The position numbers and the translations under genes are program-made. Shown in pieces: positions 40,593-48,980 of a stretch of 64,000 bases of DNA. The first letter of the stretch is position 1. The number at the start of each line of letters is the position of its first letter. Source of the stretch: Ectopseudomonas alcaliphila. GTDB lineage: Bacteria > Pseudomonadota > Gammaproteobacteria > Pseudomonadales > Pseudomonadaceae. A model generated the notes under the pieces. That model did no database searches, was not told the origin of the DNA, and saw only the letters and a program-made list of their open reading frames with translations. Location of the stretch: the NCBI RefSeq assembly GCF_900101755.1, contig NZ_FNAE01000001.1, forward strand, positions 1,116,001 through 1,180,000, read 5' to 3'.

Positions 40593-41182
40593 GCGTTCTC
40601 CTGGTCCACACCGATGATGATCACATCATCCGTTTCGTAGGTGTGCGGCGGCACCGGCAGGTTCAGCGGTGCAGGCTGCGCCTTGTACACGCGACCGGCG
40701 AGGTCGTAACGCGAACCGTGGCAAGGGCAGAAATAGCCACCCACCCAGTCCGGACCCAAGTCTGCCGGGGCTACTTCCGGGCGGAAGGACGGCGCACAAC
40801 CCAGGTGGGTGCACAGACCTACCAGAATCAGCAGCTCTGGTTTGATCGAGCGGGTTTTCTTGTCCACGTACTCCGGCTGCACGGAGGCAGCGGACTCGGG
40901 ATCGGCGACACTGCTTTCGATCTTGGTCAGGTTGGACAGGATCTCCTCGGTACGGCGCACGATGAACACCGGCTGACCGCGCCATTCAGCAACCATCTGC
41001 TGACCTGCCTCGATCTTGCTGACGTTCACCTTCACCGGTGCACCGGCCGCCTTGGCCTTGGCACTGGGGAACCATGACCCCACGAACGGAGTCGCAGCAC
41101 CTACCGCTCCTGCTGCACCCACCACGGAGGTGGCTGCAACCAGGAAGCGACGCCGGCCTGCATTCACGCCGTCATTGCTCAT
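40589..41182 (-). CDS. petA: Ubiquinol-cytochrome c reductase Rieske iron-sulfur protein
   Basis: Carries the [2Fe-2S] cluster that accepts electrons from ubiquinol. 197 residues. An N-terminal Tat-type segment (GRRRFLVAATSVVG) serves as membrane anchor. Cluster motifs are CTHLGCAP and CPCHGSRYD, each with the Cys and His ligands. It is the first gene of petABC, with GGGAG upstream of the ATG. Confidence 0.98.
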   Translation of the reverse strand: MSNDGVNAGRRRFLVAATSVVGAAGAVGAATPFVGSWFPSAKAKAAGAPVKVNVSKIEAGQQMVAEWRGQPVFIVRRTEEILSNLTKIESSVADPESAASVQPEYVDKKTRSIKPELLILVGLCTHLGCAPSFRPEVAPADLGPDWVGGYFCPCHGSRYDLAGRVYKAQPAPLNLPVPPHTYETDDVIIIGVDQENA

Positions 41183-41263
41183 TCAGTCGTCTCCCATCAG
41201 CTTTGTGGCCTGTTGTTCAGGCCTCTACTAAGTAAAAATCGGGCCGCGCAAAAAATTCGCCAA

Positions 41264-41292
41264 ATGGTAAAGAAAAGCCCCTTTTCTGACAA
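41264..41292 (-). promoter_or_regulatory. Candidate promoter of petABC
   Basis: On the minus strand TTGTCA (41287-41292) and TACCAT (41264-41269) are 17 bases apart, about 80 bases upstream of petA. The -35 is good and the -10 matches four of six. It sits between the rpsI terminator and petA. Confidence 0.4.
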
Positions 41293-41382
41293 GGTAATTA
41301 CCCCCGAAGAGACTGGCGAAAGCCTTGGCGGGTGCGGCTTACGCGTATGCGGCACGTTGTCGCAGCAATTTGCCACGCCCAT

Positions 41383-41417
41383 AAAAAACGCCCAGCTCCG
41401 TAAGGAAACTGGGCGCT
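41383..41417 (-). terminator. Rho-independent terminator of rplM-rpsI
   Basis: CGCCCAG (41389-41395) and CTGGGCG (41409-41415) form the stem; on the minus strand it is followed by a run of T. It lies about 20 bases past the rpsI stop. Confidence 0.85.
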
Positions 41418-41436
41418 TTTGGAAGCGTAGTCGCGA

Positions 41437-41829
41437 TTAACGCTTCGAGTACTGCGGACGCTTACGCGCTTTACGCAGACCGACTTTCTTACGCTCGACT
41501 TCACGGGCGTCGCGAGTGACGTAACCAGCTTTACGCAGCGGGCTGCGCAGGGTTTCGTCGTACTCGATCAGAGCGCGGGTGATGCCGTGACGGATGGCAC
41601 CAGCTTGACCACTGACACCGCCACCAGCAACGGTGACGAAGATGTCGAACTTCTCGACGGTCTCGGTCAGCTCCAGCGGCTGACGCACGACCATGCGAGC
41701 AGTTTCGCGACCGAAGAAGGTATCCAGGGTGCGATTGTTGATCGAGATGTTACCAGTGCCCGGACGCAGGAAAACGCGCGCGGTTGCGGTCTTGCGACGG
41801 CCAGTGCCGTAATTTTGAGTCGCCGACAT
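41437..41829 (-). CDS. rpsI: 30S ribosomal protein S9
   Basis: Small-subunit protein whose C-terminal tail reaches the P-site tRNA. 130 residues, the standard size, with [18 protein letters not shown], the [15 protein letters not shown] core and the basic tail ending KRPQYSKR. It lies 14 bases after rplM in the conserved pair. Confidence 0.99.
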   Translation of the reverse strand: MSATQNYGTGRRKTATARVFLRPGTGNISINNRTLDTFFGRETARMVVRQPLELTETVEKFDIFVTVAGGGVSGQAGAIRHGITRALIEYDETLRSPLRKAGYVTRDAREVERKKVGLRKARKRPQYSKR

Positions 41830-41843
41830 AATGAACTATTCCG

Positions 41844-42272
41844 TTAAATCTTCAGTTCTTGGGGCTGCTGAGCAGTGTGCGGGTGAACTGCACCCTTGTA
41901 CACTTTCAGCTTACGGTACATGTCGCGACCCAGCGGGTTCTTCGGCAGCATGCCTTTGACCGCAGTCTCGATCACGCGCTCAGGAGCACGAGCGATCAGC
42001 TTCTCGAAGTTGATCTCTTTGATGCCGCCCGGGAAACCGGAGTGGGAGTAGTACTTCTTGTCGCTGGCTTTGGCACCAGTTACACGCACCTGCTCGGCAT
42101 TGATCACGACGATGTAGTCGCCAGTATCAACGTGCGGGGTGTACTCAGGCTTGTGCTTGCCACGCAGACGGCTCGCGATTTCGGTGGCCAGACGACCCAG
42201 GGTCTTGCCAGCAGCATCAACGACGAACCAGTCGCGTTTTACTGTTTCCGGTTTAGCAGTGAAAGTTTTCAT
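41844..42272 (-). CDS. rplM: 50S ribosomal protein L13
   Basis: Early-assembly large-subunit protein, also an autoregulator of the rplM-rpsI operon in E. coli. 142 residues, with [20 protein letters not shown], the [10 protein letters not shown] segment and [19 protein letters not shown]. First gene of the pair, preceded by a well-matched promoter. Confidence 0.99.
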   Translation of the reverse strand: MKTFTAKPETVKRDWFVVDAAGKTLGRLATEIASRLRGKHKPEYTPHVDTGDYIVVINAEQVRVTGAKASDKKYYSHSGFPGGIKEINFEKLIARAPERVIETAVKGMLPKNPLGRDMYRKLKVYKGAVHPHTAQQPQELKI

Positions 42273-42314
42273 TCTTTATAGCCTCAGGGGCCGCCCAGCA
42301 AAAATAGACGGCGG

Positions 42315-42343
42315 ATCTTACTGGATAGTGCGTACTTTGACAA
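42315..42343 (-). promoter_or_regulatory. Sigma70 promoter of rplM-rpsI
   Basis: On the minus strand TTGTCA (42338-42343) and TAAGAT (42315-42320) are separated by 17 bases and lie about 43 bases upstream of the rplM start. The leader contains a GC-rich segment (GGGCGGCCCC) that could hold the autoregulatory structure, but this was not resolved. Confidence 0.65.
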
Positions 42344-42519
42344 GTCAAAGGCAGCCGCATACGGACGCTATCGGGGGCTCGGGTCAGCGCGTCCACAATA
42401 CGGCAAGATTCTTCGGCAGGCGGCGCATCACTTCCACCGCAGAAAGAGGTGCCGAATTATCCTGATTGCGAAAAAAATTTCAACCTGCTTGTATGACTCT
42501 TTTGCCAAGGGAGTACTCC

Positions 42520-43557
42520 ATGGAATACCGCAAGCTAGGCCGAACCGATCTCGATGTCAGCGCACTGTGCCTGGGCACCATGACCTGGGGTGAGCAGAAC
42601 AGCGAGAGCGAAGGCCACGCTCAGATCGAACGAGCCAAGGCCAGCGGCATCAATTTCATCGATACCGCAGAGATGTACCCGGTACCGCCGCGCGCCGAAA
42701 CCTACAGCAAGACCGAGCAGATCATCGGCAGCTATTTCAAGCAGCATGGCGACCGCGCCGACTGGATTCTGGCCAGCAAGATCGCCGGCCCCGGCAACGG
42801 CATCAGCCATATTCGTGACGGCCAGCTCAGGTTCAACCGCCAGCACATCGTCAGCGCACTGGACGCCAGCCTCAAGCGCCTGCAAACCGACTGGATCGAT
42901 CTGTACCAGCTGCACTGGCCGGAGCGGCCGACCAACTTCTTCGGCCAACTCGACTACAAACACAAGGACGTTGAGTTCACGCCGCTGGAAGAAACCCTGG
43001 AAGTGCTCGACGAGCAGGTCAAGGCCGGCAAGATCCGCCATATCGGCCTGTCCAACGAAACCCCGTGGGGCACCATGAAGTTCCTGCAGTTGGCCGAAAG
43101 CCGTGGCTGGCCGCGCGCGGTGTCGATCCAGAACCCCTATAACCTGCTCAACCGCAGCTTCGAAGTGGGCCTGGCGGAAGTGGCGATTCGCGAGCAGTGC
43201 GGCCTGCTGGCCTACTCACCACTGGCCTTCGGCATGCTCAGTGGCAAATACGAAGGTGGTGCCCGTCCTGCTGGCGCACGCATCAGCCTGTTCAGCCGTT
43301 TCGCCCGCTACACCAACCCGCAGTCGGAAGCAGCCTGCTCACGCTACGTGGCCCTGGCCCGCGAGCACGGCCTGGACCCGGCGCAGATGGCCCTGGCCTT
43401 CGTCACCGCGCAACCGTTCGTGACCAGCAACATCATTGGCGCCACCAGCCTGGAGCAACTGGACAGCAACCTGGCCAGCGCCGAGCTGAAGCTCTCCGAA
43501 GAAGTGCTCGTCGGCATCGAAGCCATTCACAAAGCACAGCCCAACCCGGCACCTTAA
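42520..43557 (+). CDS. Aldo/keto reductase, Tas-like
   Basis: 345-residue NADP(H)-dependent aldo/keto reductase with a TIM barrel. It starts [24 protein letters not shown] and contains the catalytic FIDTAEMYP (Asp, Tyr), KIAG for the lysine, and [13 protein letters not shown] for the histidine. The C-terminal NADP site includes [12 protein letters not shown]. This is closest in layout to E. coli Tas; substrate is unknown. The start at 42520 has AAGGGAG six bases before it. The stop shares TTAA with the convergent nfi stop. Confidence 0.88.
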   Translation: MEYRKLGRTDLDVSALCLGTMTWGEQNSESEGHAQIERAKASGINFIDTAEMYPVPPRAETYSKTEQIIGSYFKQHGDRADWILASKIAGPGNGISHIRDGQLRFNRQHIVSALDASLKRLQTDWIDLYQLHWPERPTNFFGQLDYKHKDVEFTPLEETLEVLDEQVKAGKIRHIGLSNETPWGTMKFLQLAESRGWPRAVSIQNPYNLLNRSFEVGLAEVAIREQCGLLAYSPLAFGMLSGKYEGGARPAGARISLFSRFARYTNPQSEAACSRYVALAREHGLDPAQMALAFVTAQPFVTSNIIGATSLEQLDSNLASAELKLSEEVLVGIEAIHKAQPNPAP

Positions 43558-44267
43558 AAGAGTGAAGGCTGATCGCTCCCGGCATCGCGTCGCGAGGCCA
43601 GGCGATCAGCCAGGCGGGTCGGTTCGGGCAAACGGTGACGCCTGACGCAGGCCATGACCAGCTCCGGCACACGTTCGAGACTAACCCGATTGCCCGGCGA
43701 GACGATCAGCGGCCGCACGCGATCCTTGCTGCGCAGCGCCCAACCGATCCGCTCGCCCCTCCTGCTCAGCAGCTCGACGCATGCGCCCCTCGCCTCGTCC
43801 AGCTCGGCGTGATGCCCCGTGAGGATCTTCTTGGCCACGCCAATGGTCGGCAAGCCGCTGACCACGCCTAAATGCGCGGCGATGCCCAGGCCGCGTGGAT
43901 GGGCGATGCCATGGCCGTCGACGAAGACCAGATCCGGCTCGTGCGGCAAGCCAGCCAGCGCCTGAAGCAAAGCGGGCAGTTCGCGAAAGGACAGCAAGCC
44001 CGGCACATAGGGCATGCTGGTGGGGATGCGCGCCACGCATTCGGCCAGCGGCTCCAGGGTATCGGCATCCAACAGCACTGCGGCAGCGCGCGTAATGGCG
44101 CCGCCCTCCTCGAAGCCGACATCCACGCCCGCCAGGCGCCGCAGCGTCGGATAATCGTCCTCCAGCCGAACTTGCCGGGCCAGGTGCGTCTGCAGCTCGC
44201 GGGCAGCCGCCGGACTGCCGTCCCAATCCGCGAAGGGGGAGGCGGCCAGGTCGCTTAATCGGGTCAT
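43554..44267 (-). CDS. nfi: Endonuclease V (deoxyinosine 3' endonuclease)
   Basis: Cleaves DNA next to deoxyinosine and other deaminated bases to start repair. 237 residues. Metal and lesion-binding motifs: [11 protein letters not shown] (first Asp), [36 protein letters not shown] (second acidic site and wedge) and IGVAKKIL. The C-terminal tail of about 20 residues is Arg- and Asp-rich. It converges on the aldo/keto reductase gene; the two stops overlap within TTAA. I do not recall nfi at this position in P. aeruginosa. Confidence 0.93.
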   Translation of the reverse strand: MTRLSDLAASPFADWDGSPAAARELQTHLARQVRLEDDYPTLRRLAGVDVGFEEGGAITRAAAVLLDADTLEPLAECVARIPTSMPYVPGLLSFRELPALLQALAGLPHEPDLVFVDGHGIAHPRGLGIAAHLGVVSGLPTIGVAKKILTGHHAELDEARGACVELLSRRGERIGWALRSKDRVRPLIVSPGNRVSLERVPELVMACVRRHRLPEPTRLADRLASRRDAGSDQPSLF

Positions 44268-44339
44268 GAGGCTCTCCAGGCATTTCTGCCTTGGAGCGCC
44301 GGGGCGACGCCCGAGTTCGCCCCGCGAACCATTGCCCGA

Positions 44340-45479
44340 TTACACCAGCGAACGGGAAATGATCTCCTTCATGATCTCGTTGGTGCCGGCGTAGATACGC
44401 TGCACCCGGGCATCGGCCCAGGCGCGCGCCACCGGATATTCCCACATGTAGCCGTAGCCGCCGTGCAGCTGCACGCACTCGTCGAGCACCTTGCACTGCA
44501 GATCGGTGCTCCAGTACTTGAGCATCGCCGCCGTCGGCACATCGAGCTTGCCCGCCAGATGCTGTTCCAGACAGCGATCGATGAACACACGACCAACCTG
44601 GATTTCGGTGGCCATCTCGGCGAGCTTGAAGCGGGTGTTCTGGAAATCCGCCACGGCCTTGCCGAACGCCTTGCGCTCACGGGTGTAGTCCAGCGTCCAC
44701 TTGAGCGCCGCCTCGGCCGAGGCCAGCGCACCAATACCCACAGTCAGCCGCTCCTGCGGCAGCTCCTGCATCAGGTAGGCGAAGCCCATGCCCGGCTGGC
44801 CCAGCAGATTCTCCTTGGGTACGCGCACGTCCTGAAAGAACAGCTCGGAGGTGTCCTGCGCCTTCATGCCCACCTTCTCCAGGCGCTTGCCCTTGGAGAA
44901 ACCTGGCGTATTGGCCTCCACCAGGAACAGGCTGGTGCCCTTGGCGCCAGCCTTGGGGTCGGTCTTGGCCACGACGATCACCAGATCGGCCAACCAGCCG
45001 TTGGTGATGAAGGTCTTAGAACCGTTGATGACGTACTCGTCACCATCGAGCACGGCCGTGGTCTTCACGCCCTGCAGGTCGGAGCCGGCACCCGGTTCGG
45101 TCATGGCGATGGCAGTGACCATTTCGCCGCTGACCAGCCTGGGCAGGTAATGCTGCTTCTGCGCCTCACTGCCGTAATGCAGGATGTAGGGCGCGACGAT
45201 GTCCGAATGCAGCGAGAAACCGATGCCGGTCAGGCCAAGCCGACCGATCTCTTCGATCACCACGGTGCTATAGAGGAAGTCGGCCGCCATGCCGCCATAC
45301 TCTTCGGGGACATGCGAACACAACATTCCCGCCTCGCCGGCCTTGTTCCATAGCGCGCGGTCGACATGCCCGTCCTTCTCCCATTGATGGTGATAAGGCA
45401 CCGCTTCCTGCTCGAGAAACTTGCGCACGCTGTCGCGAAACAGTTCATGGTCGGAGCTGAATAGGGTTCTGGGGATCAT
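44340..45479 (-). CDS. Acyl-CoA dehydrogenase
   Basis: FAD flavoprotein oxidising acyl-CoA to trans-2-enoyl-CoA, with electrons going to ETF. 379 residues, the standard size. Motifs: TEPGAGSDLQGVKTTA (FAD/substrate loop), FITNGWLADLVIVVAKTD, the RKAFGKAV helix, and LHGGYGYMWEYPVARAWADARVQRIYAGTNEIMKEI (here given as the region near 340-375; it places the catalytic Glu before the IYAGTNE segment). Chain-length preference is not readable. It is divergent from an AraC-family regulator, which may control it. Confidence 0.92.
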   Translation of the reverse strand: MIPRTLFSSDHELFRDSVRKFLEQEAVPYHHQWEKDGHVDRALWNKAGEAGMLCSHVPEEYGGMAADFLYSTVVIEEIGRLGLTGIGFSLHSDIVAPYILHYGSEAQKQHYLPRLVSGEMVTAIAMTEPGAGSDLQGVKTTAVLDGDEYVINGSKTFITNGWLADLVIVVAKTDPKAGAKGTSLFLVEANTPGFSKGKRLEKVGMKAQDTSELFFQDVRVPKENLLGQPGMGFAYLMQELPQERLTVGIGALASAEAALKWTLDYTRERKAFGKAVADFQNTRFKLAEMATEIQVGRVFIDRCLEQHLAGKLDVPTAAMLKYWSTDLQCKVLDECVQLHGGYGYMWEYPVARAWADARVQRIYAGTNEIMKEIISRSLV

Positions 45480-45528
45480 GGCGCTACCTGTGTCTGAGAC
45501 GGGAGGAAAAGCATGGCCTCGACTTTAG

Positions 45529-45544
45529 CCAAGCAAACGCTTGG
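45529..45544. promoter_or_regulatory. Dyad CCAAGC-AAAC-GCTTGG, candidate operator
   Basis: Perfect six-base arms around four bases lie in the gap between the divergent acyl-CoA dehydrogenase and AraC-type genes. AAGCAAACGCTT-like palindromes are typical of TetR-family fatty-acid regulators in Pseudomonas (from memory), so a TetR-type repressor may act here. AraC proteins usually prefer direct repeats, which makes the neighbour a less likely ligand. Confidence 0.4.
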
Positions 45545-45620
45545 TCGCACTGGACACAAGCGCCAAAAAATAAGACGATCCAGCCGCCTAGTGACCACTT
45601 AGCCTTTATAAAAACAACAT

Positions 45621-46619
45621 ATGGTTAATCATCAGTCAGGCGCCTTACGGCGCGTCAGCATTCTCGCCACCGACGGCGTGTTCGCTTCCACCCTCATGCA
45701 GGCCAAGGACTTCTTCCACATGGCCGGCATCCGTTACGCCAGGCAGCAGGGCCTTGGCGATCAACCGCCCTTCGAGATCCATCTGGTCAGCCCCGACGGC
45801 CTGCCGGTGAACAGCTTCAGCAACGTCCGCGTTCCAGTCGACGGCGGCCTGGATGCCTGCGACGTGATCATCCTGCCGGCCTTCTGGGACGACTTCGATG
45901 CACTCAGTCGGCGTTACCCACAGGTGCTGGACTGGCTCAAACACCAGCATGCCAACGGCACGGCGATCTGCGGCGAAGCCAGCGGGGTGTTCTGGATGGC
46001 CGAAGCCGGCCTGCTCGATGGCAAGGAGGCGACCACCTACTGGCGCTTCTTCCGCGAATTCGCCGAACGCTTCCCCAAGGTGCTGCTCAATCAGGACAAG
46101 CACCTGTCCGATGCCGACAACCTGTACTGCGCAGGTGGCGTCACCTCGGCCTGCGACCTCTATATCTACCTGATCGAGCGTTATTGCGGCGCCGGCGTGG
46201 CCCAGGGCGTGGCACGCGACATCCTCTACGAAGTGCAACGCAGCTACACCCCGGGACGCATCGGCTTCGGCGGGCAGAAACTGCACCAGGACGTCACCGT
46301 GCTGCAGATCCAGCACTGGCTTGAGGAGCACTATGCCGACAAGTTCCGCTTCGAGGACGTGGCCCGCGAGCATGGCATGAGCATCCGCAATTTCATGCGC
46401 CGCTTCCAGGGCGCCACCGGCGACAAGCCACTGCACTATCTGCAGCGCCTGCGCATCGAAACCGCCAAGAGCCTGCTGTCCTCTACCCGCAAGAGCATCA
46501 AGACCGTCAGCTACGAGATCGGCTACGACGATGCCAGCTTCTTCGCGCGCCTGTTCCGCCAGCACACCGGGCTGTCCCCCAACCATTACCGCCGCCAATT
46601 TCAGCAGCAGCCCCAGTGA
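45621..46619 (+). CDS. AraC-family regulator with DJ-1/PfpI-like domain (GlxA type)
   Basis: 332 residues. The N-terminal half (about 12-190) is a glutamine-amidotransferase/DJ-1-like sensor domain. Its elbow reads ASGVFWMAEAGLLDG, with Ala where DJ-1 proteins have the reactive Cys, so it is probably a ligand sensor. The C-terminal AraC domain (about 225-325) has two HTH motifs, FEDVAREHGMSIRNFMRRFQ and the ending DASFFARLFRQHTGLSP. There is no good ribosome site before the ATG at 45621; a TATAAA sits 9-14 bases upstream, and a 29-codon reading frame with a strong site ends at 45602. Confidence 0.9.
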   Translation: MVNHQSGALRRVSILATDGVFASTLMQAKDFFHMAGIRYARQQGLGDQPPFEIHLVSPDGLPVNSFSNVRVPVDGGLDACDVIILPAFWDDFDALSRRYPQVLDWLKHQHANGTAICGEASGVFWMAEAGLLDGKEATTYWRFFREFAERFPKVLLNQDKHLSDADNLYCAGGVTSACDLYIYLIERYCGAGVAQGVARDILYEVQRSYTPGRIGFGGQKLHQDVTVLQIQHWLEEHYADKFRFEDVAREHGMSIRNFMRRFQGATGDKPLHYLQRLRIETAKSLLSSTRKSIKTVSYEIGYDDASFFARLFRQHTGLSPNHYRRQFQQQPQ

Positions 46620-46624
46620 AATCG

Positions 46625-46650
46625 CGCAGGCGCCATTCTCCACGCCTGCG
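46625..46650 (+). terminator. Hairpin after AraC-type gene, weak terminator
   Basis: CGCAGGCG (46625-46632) and CGCCTGCG (46643-46650) form a stable stem just past the stop codon, but no T-run follows. It may be a 3' stabiliser or a Rho-assisted stop. Confidence 0.35.
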
Positions 46651-46672
46651 GCGATTCGGTAACGCCCGGCAC

Positions 46673-46687
46673 TAGACAGCCAGTCTA
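46673..46687. promoter_or_regulatory. Small dyad upstream of TRAP operon
   Basis: TAGAC-AGCCA-GTCTA, five-base arms with a five-base spacer, lies about 150 bases before the first gene of the transporter operon. It could be a regulator site; no clear promoter was recognised between it and the gene. Confidence 0.25.
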
Positions 46688-46836
46688 ACGACCCGCCACA
46701 CCCACCAGAAGATTGGGTATCAGCCCAAGCAGCTGCCAGTAGAGTGCTTACTGTGGTCGGCCCGCTGACGCGTGGCAGACACACAAGACCGTGCGCTGGA
46801 TGCGCCTCTACAACAACAATAACGACGGAGAACACC

Positions 46837-47871
46837 ATGGGAGTCTCTCGTGCGCTGCGCCTGTGTGCCATTGCATCGCTGGTGCTACTGACAGCCTGCA
46901 CCCCGATCAAACGCTTCGGTGCCGACCAATCGTTGCGCTTCATGGAAAACAACCTGCTCGGTCCCATGCTCGAAAGCCATGACGCCGACATGGCCTGTTA
47001 TTCGGGCGCGGCCGTCGCGCCGCTCATCCAGTCCACCAGCGGCCTGGGCGCCGACAATCAGCAGTTACTGACCCTGCTCTACCTCACTGCCGGTAGCTGT
47101 GCCGAGCAGACCGCCTTCGAGCAGGAGCTGCGCTACCTGCGCGCCTCACGCAGCAAGCAGATCGAAGAGGCACAGGACGCACGCATCACCCAGAAGCGCT
47201 ACGCCGAGCTGGCGGCACGCCGCCAATACCAGTCGTACCAGAACTTCGCCAACTACTACGAAAAGCGCTTCGATATCCGCATCGGCGATAGCTGCCCGGC
47301 CTTCGACAAGGATCTCGACGAGCTGATCTACCTGCTAGGCCTGATCCAGGGACTGCAAGCCATCCAGAACGACATCAACTCGCAGAACGCCGTCGGCGTG
47401 CCCAAGGACATCGCGGCCAAGACCGAGCGCGCCATGACCTGCCTGGACAACGAGAAGTGGTGGGGTGCGCCGATGGCGGCGCGCGCCCTGGTCTGGAACA
47501 TGCTGCCAGGCAGCGGCGAGGGACAGAACCCCTGGCAGGTGCTCGAGCAGTCGCGACAGATCGGCGAGCGTCACGGCGTACGCCTGGCCCACGCCCTCTA
47601 CGCGATCTCCGCCACGGCGAAGAACGATGAGCAGCACCTGCGCAGCGCGCTCCGGGCCTTCGGCTCGACCCAGACGGCGAACAGCAGCTTCACGCTCAAT
47701 GAGTCCTATGCCCAGGTCGACGCCATCAGCAGCAGCACCGTCATGAACAATGCCGATCGCTACTGGACGGCCAATGCCGGCACACGCACGCCAATCGGCG
47801 GCCTGCTGCGCTTCTGGGACGAGAAGCAGCAGCCGGTCGATACCGGCATCGAGATCGACGACCTGCTCTAG
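46837..47871 (+). CDS. Lipoprotein resembling TRAP-associated T component (TatT)
   Basis: 344 residues. Signal peptide with lipobox LLTAC, lipidated at C21. The mature protein is helical and repeat-like, with no enzyme motif: YLLGLIQGLQAIQND, CLDNEKWWGAPMAARALVWNM and HGVRLAHALYAISATAK. Further cysteines occur in the mature part (DMACYSG, AGSCAEQ, DSCPAFD, MTCLDNE). I think it belongs to the TatT family of TPR-like lipoproteins that work with a TRAP binding protein, based on the look of the sequence and the two genes that follow; this family call is from memory. GGAG lies six bases before the ATG. Confidence 0.55.
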   Translation: MGVSRALRLCAIASLVLLTACTPIKRFGADQSLRFMENNLLGPMLESHDADMACYSGAAVAPLIQSTSGLGADNQQLLTLLYLTAGSCAEQTAFEQELRYLRASRSKQIEEAQDARITQKRYAELAARRQYQSYQNFANYYEKRFDIRIGDSCPAFDKDLDELIYLLGLIQGLQAIQNDINSQNAVGVPKDIAAKTERAMTCLDNEKWWGAPMAARALVWNMLPGSGEGQNPWQVLEQSRQIGERHGVRLAHALYAISATAKNDEQHLRSALRAFGSTQTANSSFTLNESYAQVDAISSSTVMNNADRYWTANAGTRTPIGGLLRFWDEKQQPVDTGIEIDDLL

Positions 47872-47923
47872 TCAGGTCGTCCCAAGCCCTCCTGCCTCAG
47901 CGGCATGACCCGGAGTATCCGCC

Positions 47924-48922
47924 ATGAAGTGTTCCAACCTAGCCGCCACCGCTCTGCTCAGCCTGACGCTGGGCGCCGCCCCCCAGGCGCTCGCCCAGAA
48001 GATCTGCGTGTTCGACATCCTCGGCGCCCAGGGCGACACCTACAGCCTGATGAAGGACTACCAACTGGCTGCCAACAATTTCGGCGCCAGCCTCGAGCTC
48101 AAGCCCTACACCGACGAGAAAATCGCAGCAGAGGACTTCAAGGCAGGGCAATGCGATGGCGTGATGATCATGGGCTTGCGCGCCCGTCAGTTCAACGGCT
48201 TCACCGGTAGCCTGGAAGCAATGGGCGCCCTGCCCAGCTACCAGGCGCTGGAAACGGTGATCACCACCCTGAGCTCACCCAAGGCCAGCAAGTTCATGAT
48301 CAACGGCCCCTACGAAGTGGCGGGCATCGTGCCCATGGGCGCGGCCTACCTGTTCGTCAACGACCGCACCATCGACAACATCAGCAAACTGTCGGGCAAG
48401 AAGTTCGCGATCATGGACTACGACAATGCGCAGGCGAAGATGGTACAGCGCATCGGCGCCCAGCCAGTTGCCTCTGATGTCACCAACTTCGCCGGCAAGT
48501 TCAACAACGGCTCGGTGGATGTGGTCGGTGCACCGGCGGCGGCCTACAAACCGCTGGAACTGCAGAAGGGCCTGGGCCAGCGCGGCGGTGTGGCGCGCTT
48601 CCCGGTACTGCAACTGACCTACCAGCTAGTCATCCGCCCCGACCGTTTCCCCGAAGGTTTCGGCCAGCAATCACGCGAGTTCGCCCTCAGCCAGTACAGC
48701 CGCGCCATGGACATCATCACGCAATCGGAAAGCGAGATCGATAGCCACTACTGGATCGACATTCCGCCCGAGGACATGGAGAAGTACACCGTGATGCTGC
48801 GTGAGGCGCGTATTTCGCTGACCGAGGAAGGCATCTACGACAAACGCATGATGGCGGTGATGAAGCGCGTGCGCTGCCAGATCGACTCAGCCGATGCCGA
48901 GTGCGCCCAGAACCTCGAATAA
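47924..48922 (+). CDS. Periplasmic solute-binding protein, TRAP-associated
   Basis: 332 residues. A Sec signal peptide ends near LAQ/K (about 24), then a periplasmic binding fold: KICVFDILGAQGDTYSLMKD, FKAGQCDGVMIMGLRARQFN, SGKKFAIMDYDNAQAKM and VDVVGAPAAAYKPLEL. It resembles the group annotated as putative solute-binding protein (DUF6091), not classic DctP. The C-terminal tail has two Cys (RVRCQIDSADAECAQ) that may form a disulfide. It lies between the lipoprotein and the permease and is probably the substrate-recognition component; the substrate is unknown. A perfect palindrome follows the stop. Confidence 0.7.
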   Translation: MKCSNLAATALLSLTLGAAPQALAQKICVFDILGAQGDTYSLMKDYQLAANNFGASLELKPYTDEKIAAEDFKAGQCDGVMIMGLRARQFNGFTGSLEAMGALPSYQALETVITTLSSPKASKFMINGPYEVAGIVPMGAAYLFVNDRTIDNISKLSGKKFAIMDYDNAQAKMVQRIGAQPVASDVTNFAGKFNNGSVDVVGAPAAAYKPLELQKGLGQRGGVARFPVLQLTYQLVIRPDRFPEGFGQQSREFALSQYSRAMDIITQSESEIDSHYWIDIPPEDMEKYTVMLREARISLTEEGIYDKRMMAVMKRVRCQIDSADAECAQNLE

Positions 48923-48933
48923 CAATAACGAAA

Positions 48934-48953
48934 CGGGGGCGTGCACGCCCCCG
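48934..48953 (+). promoter_or_regulatory. Intra-operon hairpin before the permease gene
   Basis: A perfect 20-base palindrome (arms CGGGGGCGTG/CACGCCCCCG) lies 11 bases past the binding-protein stop and 27 before the permease ATG. It lacks a T-run. Such hairpins often protect the mRNA of an abundant binding protein from 3' decay and lower expression of the downstream membrane gene. Confidence 0.6.
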
Positions 48954-48980
48954 GACTCCGCCTTGACCGTAGAGCCTGCC

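Noticed and set aside
45513..45602. 29-codon frame with strong ribosome site before the AraC-type gene
   Set aside because: Not listed as a gene because there is no evidence of translation or conservation; it is kept as part of a finding.
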